27,241 nt of DNA, taken from assembly GCA_021784205.1 (NCBI GenBank), contig JAJXTB010000020.1, positions 1 through 27,241 of the forward strand. The letters run 5' to 3'. Shown here in pieces: positions 25,301 to 27,241 of the stretch (the first letter of the stretch is position 1; each line of letters opens with the position of its first letter). Position numbers and translations under genes: made by a program. The notes under the pieces were generated by a model that was given only the letters and a program-made list of their open reading frames with translations, was not told the origin of the DNA and ran no database searches. The stretch is from Actinomycetes bacterium. GTDB taxonomy: Bacteria > Actinomycetota > Acidimicrobiia > Acidimicrobiales > RAAP-2.

Positions 25301-26740
25301 GTGAGCGTTTCAAACTCAGAACGAGCCGGAGCGGACACGGGCGGCGCCCCTGATCCGATGGCTCGAACCGTCGGTGAGATCCTGGACGACGCGCCAACGA
25401 GTCCGTTCCACCGTCGGGCCGTCGTGATCTCGGGCATGGGCTTCTTCACCGACGCGTACGACCTGTTCGTGATCGGTACGGTCGCTGCGCTCGTGCAGTC
25501 GCAGTGGTCGCTCTCGACGACGATGACGAGCTGGGTGACCGGCTCGGCCATTCTCGGCGCCTTCATCGGCGCGATGGTCTTCGGTCGGATCGCCGACAAG
25601 ATCGGACGCAAGTCCGTGTACACGGCGGTCGCGGCGATCATGGTCGTCGGCGCGATCGGCTCGTCCTTCGCGCCCAACGTGCTGACCCTGGTGATCGCGC
25701 GCTTCGTGCTCGGCCTCGGCATCGGTGGGGACTACCCGGTGTCGGCCGTTCTCATGAGCGAATACGCCAACCGCAACGACCGCGGACGACTCGTGGGCCT
25801 CGTCTTCTCGATGCAGGCCGTGGGCCTCATCGTTGGCCCACTCGTCGGCCTCGGCCTGCTCTCGTCGGGACTGTCCGAGAGCCTCACGTGGCGTCTGCTG
25901 CTCGGGCTGGGCGCGATCCCCGCGGCCGCGGTCATCTACCTGCGTGCGCGCATGCCCGAGTCGCCGCGGTTCCAGGCCCACGTGCAGAAGCAGAGCGAGC
26001 GAGCGGCGGCCGAACTGCACCAATTCGCCAATGGTGCCGTGGACGCCACCACGGTGAGGGCCAACACGACGACCCTGATGGCCCCGCGTCAGTTCTTCGC
26101 CAATCGTCGCATGTGGTTGCTGATCATCGGCACGGCGGGGAGCTGGTTCCTCTTTGACTACGCCTACTACGGCAACACGCTGTCCCTGCCAAGCATCTTG
26201 CTCGAGGTCTCGCCGAACGCGACGATCAAGGTGAAGCTGCTGCTCACCCTGGCCATGTTCGTGGTGTTCGCGCTACCGGGCTACATCCTCGCGGTGACCA
26301 AGATCGATCGAATCGGTCACCGCAAACTGCAGTCGATCGGCTTTGCGGTGATGGCCGGGTGCTTCTTGCTGCTCGCGGCCGTGCCGCGCTTCACCACGAT
26401 GGTCGTTCCCTTCATCGCCATCTTCGGGTTCAGCTACCTGTTCACTGAGTTTGGGCCGAACACGACGACCTTCATCCTGCCCTCGGAGGTCTTTCCCGTG
26501 GAGATGCGAACGACCGGTCACGGGATCGCGGCCGGCATCGGCAAGTTCGGGGCCTTCGTCGGGGTCTTCATGGTGCCGCGTCTTCAGGCGTCGATCGGTT
26601 TGCGGGGGCTGCTGCTGGTCGCTGGCATCTCGGCGATCGCGGGTCTCGCCACGACGGCGCTGCTGCCCGAGCCCGCCCTCACGTCACTGGAGGACTCGGC
26701 ACATCACTCGGCGAGCCAGACGACCAACCAAGCGGCCTAG
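25301..26740 (+). CDS. MFS transporter, phosphate:H+ symporter (PHS) type
   Basis: 479 residues, twelve membrane segments. PHS signatures include GMGFFTDAYDLFVIG in the first helix region, GRIADKIGRKSVY (MFS motif between helices 2 and 3), GIGGDYPVSAVLMSEYANRNDRGRL (in two parts; the family GGDYPLSA motif, helix 4), and FGPNTTTFILPSEVFPVEMR (helix 10 region). These match the Pho84-like family for inorganic phosphate, with some members taking other anions or glycerophospho-compounds. The central loop lies near residues 200-260. GTG 25301 is chosen for the GAAGGA 4 bases upstream; ATG 25360 is an alternative. Upstream sits a PHO-box-like repeat, which agrees with phosphate control. Substrate assignment is inference from motifs. 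Confidence 0.88.
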   Translation: MSVSNSERAGADTGGAPDPMARTVGEILDDAPTSPFHRRAVVISGMGFFTDAYDLFVIGTVAALVQSQWSLSTTMTSWVTGSAILGAFIGAMVFGRIADKIGRKSVYTAVAAIMVVGAIGSSFAPNVLTLVIARFVLGLGIGGDYPVSAVLMSEYANRNDRGRLVGLVFSMQAVGLIVGPLVGLGLLSSGLSESLTWRLLLGLGAIPAAAVIYLRARMPESPRFQAHVQKQSERAAAELHQFANGAVDATTVRANTTTLMAPRQFFANRRMWLLIIGTAGSWFLFDYAYYGNTLSLPSILLEVSPNATIKVKLLLTLAMFVVFALPGYILAVTKIDRIGHRKLQSIGFAVMAGCFLLLAAVPRFTTMVVPFIAIFGFSYLFTEFGPNTTTFILPSEVFPVEMRTTGHGIAAGIGKFGAFVGVFMVPRLQASIGLRGLLLVAGISAIAGLATTALLPEPALTSLEDSAHHSASQTTNQAA

Positions 26741-26752
26741 CGCCGACCTCCC

Positions 26753-26758
26753 TACAAT
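26753..26758 (+). promoter_or_regulatory. Leaderless -10 box for the short-chain dehydrogenase gene
   Basis: TACAAT ends 6 bases before ATG 26765, with GGGCCC between. It is the closest match to the TATAAT consensus in the window. It lies only 12 bases after the transporter stop, so the dehydrogenase has its own promoter. Confidence 0.6.
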
Positions 26759-26764
26759 GGGCCC

Positions 26765-27241
26765 ATGGACCTGGGACTTGGTGACCGCGTCGTCCTGATC
26801 ACGGGCGGCACCGACGGACTCGGGCTGGCGCTCGCGAAGAACCTGGTCGCCGAGGGCGCCCGGGTCGCCGTTTGCGGCCGTGACGCCGCCCGACTCGAAC
26901 GTGCGCAGGAACTACTCGGCAGTGAGGCGCTCTGCGTCGAAGCCGACGTCACCAACGCGAGCGACCGCGAGGCGTTCGTCGCGGACTCGCGGAGCCGATT
27001 CGGCCGGATCGACGCGCTGGTGAACAACGCGGGACGCTCGGCGGCGACGCTCGTGGCGAATTCTGACGACGACGAGTGGCGCGCGGACTACGAGCTCAAG
27101 GTCGTGTCGGCGCTGCACCTCGCCCGGCTCGTGCTGGATGATCTCGCGGTGTCAGGTGGCGTCGTGCTCAACGTGCTCGCCATTTCGGCGCGCGCGCCGG
27201 GTGCTGGCTCGACGCCGACCGCCGCGTCGCGCGCCGCGGGC
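26765..27241 (+). CDS. Short-chain dehydrogenase/reductase family protein with altered active site (3' truncated by window)
   Basis: First 159 codons. Rossmann motif TGGTDGLG (13-20 region; family TGxxxGxG), the acidic residue at the end of strand 2 replaced by CGRD (NADP-type Arg), DVT, NNAG in strand 4, and the catalytic Ser in VLAISARAP. The segment expected to carry YxASK reads TAASR, so Tyr is Thr and Lys is Arg. This points to a non-canonical subgroup or a non-catalytic protein; some bacterial SDR proteins with S/T and R at these positions exist. The window ends just after, so the C-terminal part is not visible. ATG 26765 is supported by a TACAAT 6 bases upstream. Product could be an enzyme of fatty-acid or secondary metabolism, but nothing here specifies it. 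Confidence 0.85.
   Translation, partial: MDLGLGDRVVLITGGTDGLGLALAKNLVAEGARVAVCGRDAARLERAQELLGSEALCVEADVTNASDREAFVADSRSRFGRIDALVNNAGRSAATLVANSDDDEWRADYELKVVSALHLARLVLDDLAVSGGVVLNVLAISARAPGAGSTPTAASRAAG

Overview
The window is dense, high-GC DNA in which genes abut or overlap by a few bases. Several features point to a high-GC actinobacterium, probably of the Acidimicrobiia or a related deep lineage: an F420-type luciferase-like oxidoreductase, a large glycosyltransferase followed by a secreted beta-rich protein and then ManB and Trm112 (a layout I recall from actinobacterial chromosomes), a PPK2, and many genes whose start codon lies 6-8 bases after a TANNNT -10 box (apparent leaderless transcription). 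The taxonomic call is inference.

Layout. Bases 1-5428 (+) hold the end of a GDP-4-keto-6-deoxymannose reductase-like gene, a 1077-residue GT2 glycosyltransferase fused to a polytopic membrane region, and a secreted protein resembling DUF5719. ftsH (-) follows, tail-to-tail. Bases 7506-12238 (+) hold a CPBP/CAAX-type membrane protease, an 801-residue membrane protein, manB and a cysteine-less Trm112-like protein. Bases 12231-17815 (-) hold a thiolase, an archaeal-type riboflavin synthase, an IS607-type element (serine recombinase tnpA and RNA-guided nuclease tnpB, with a hairpin-rich candidate omega-RNA at its 3' end), a luciferase-like oxidoreductase and PPK2. Bases 17898-19957 (+) hold a secreted phosphodiester-glycosidase-like protein and a CapA-like protein on a Thr/Pro stalk. 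Bases 19954-25142 (-) hold a small secreted protein, a YfhO-type membrane protein, a tandem GT2 glycosyltransferase and a GNAT acetyltransferase. Bases 25301-27241 (+) hold a phosphate:H+ symporter-like MFS transporter and the start of a short-chain dehydrogenase.

How it fits together. Much of the window concerns the envelope: activated deoxyhexose and mannose supply (rmd, manB), two GT2 enzymes, two very large membrane proteins of probable lipid-linked sugar transferase type, and extracytoplasmic processing proteins. A second theme is phosphate: PPK2 and a phosphate-type transporter that has a three-unit 11-bp direct repeat resembling an actinobacterial PHO box in its upstream region. The most unusual items are the archaeal-type riboflavin synthase, whose promoter carries two tandem palindromes and lies directly against the IS607 right end, the omega-RNA-like hairpins there, and a short-chain dehydrogenase whose active-site Tyr and Lys appear to be replaced.
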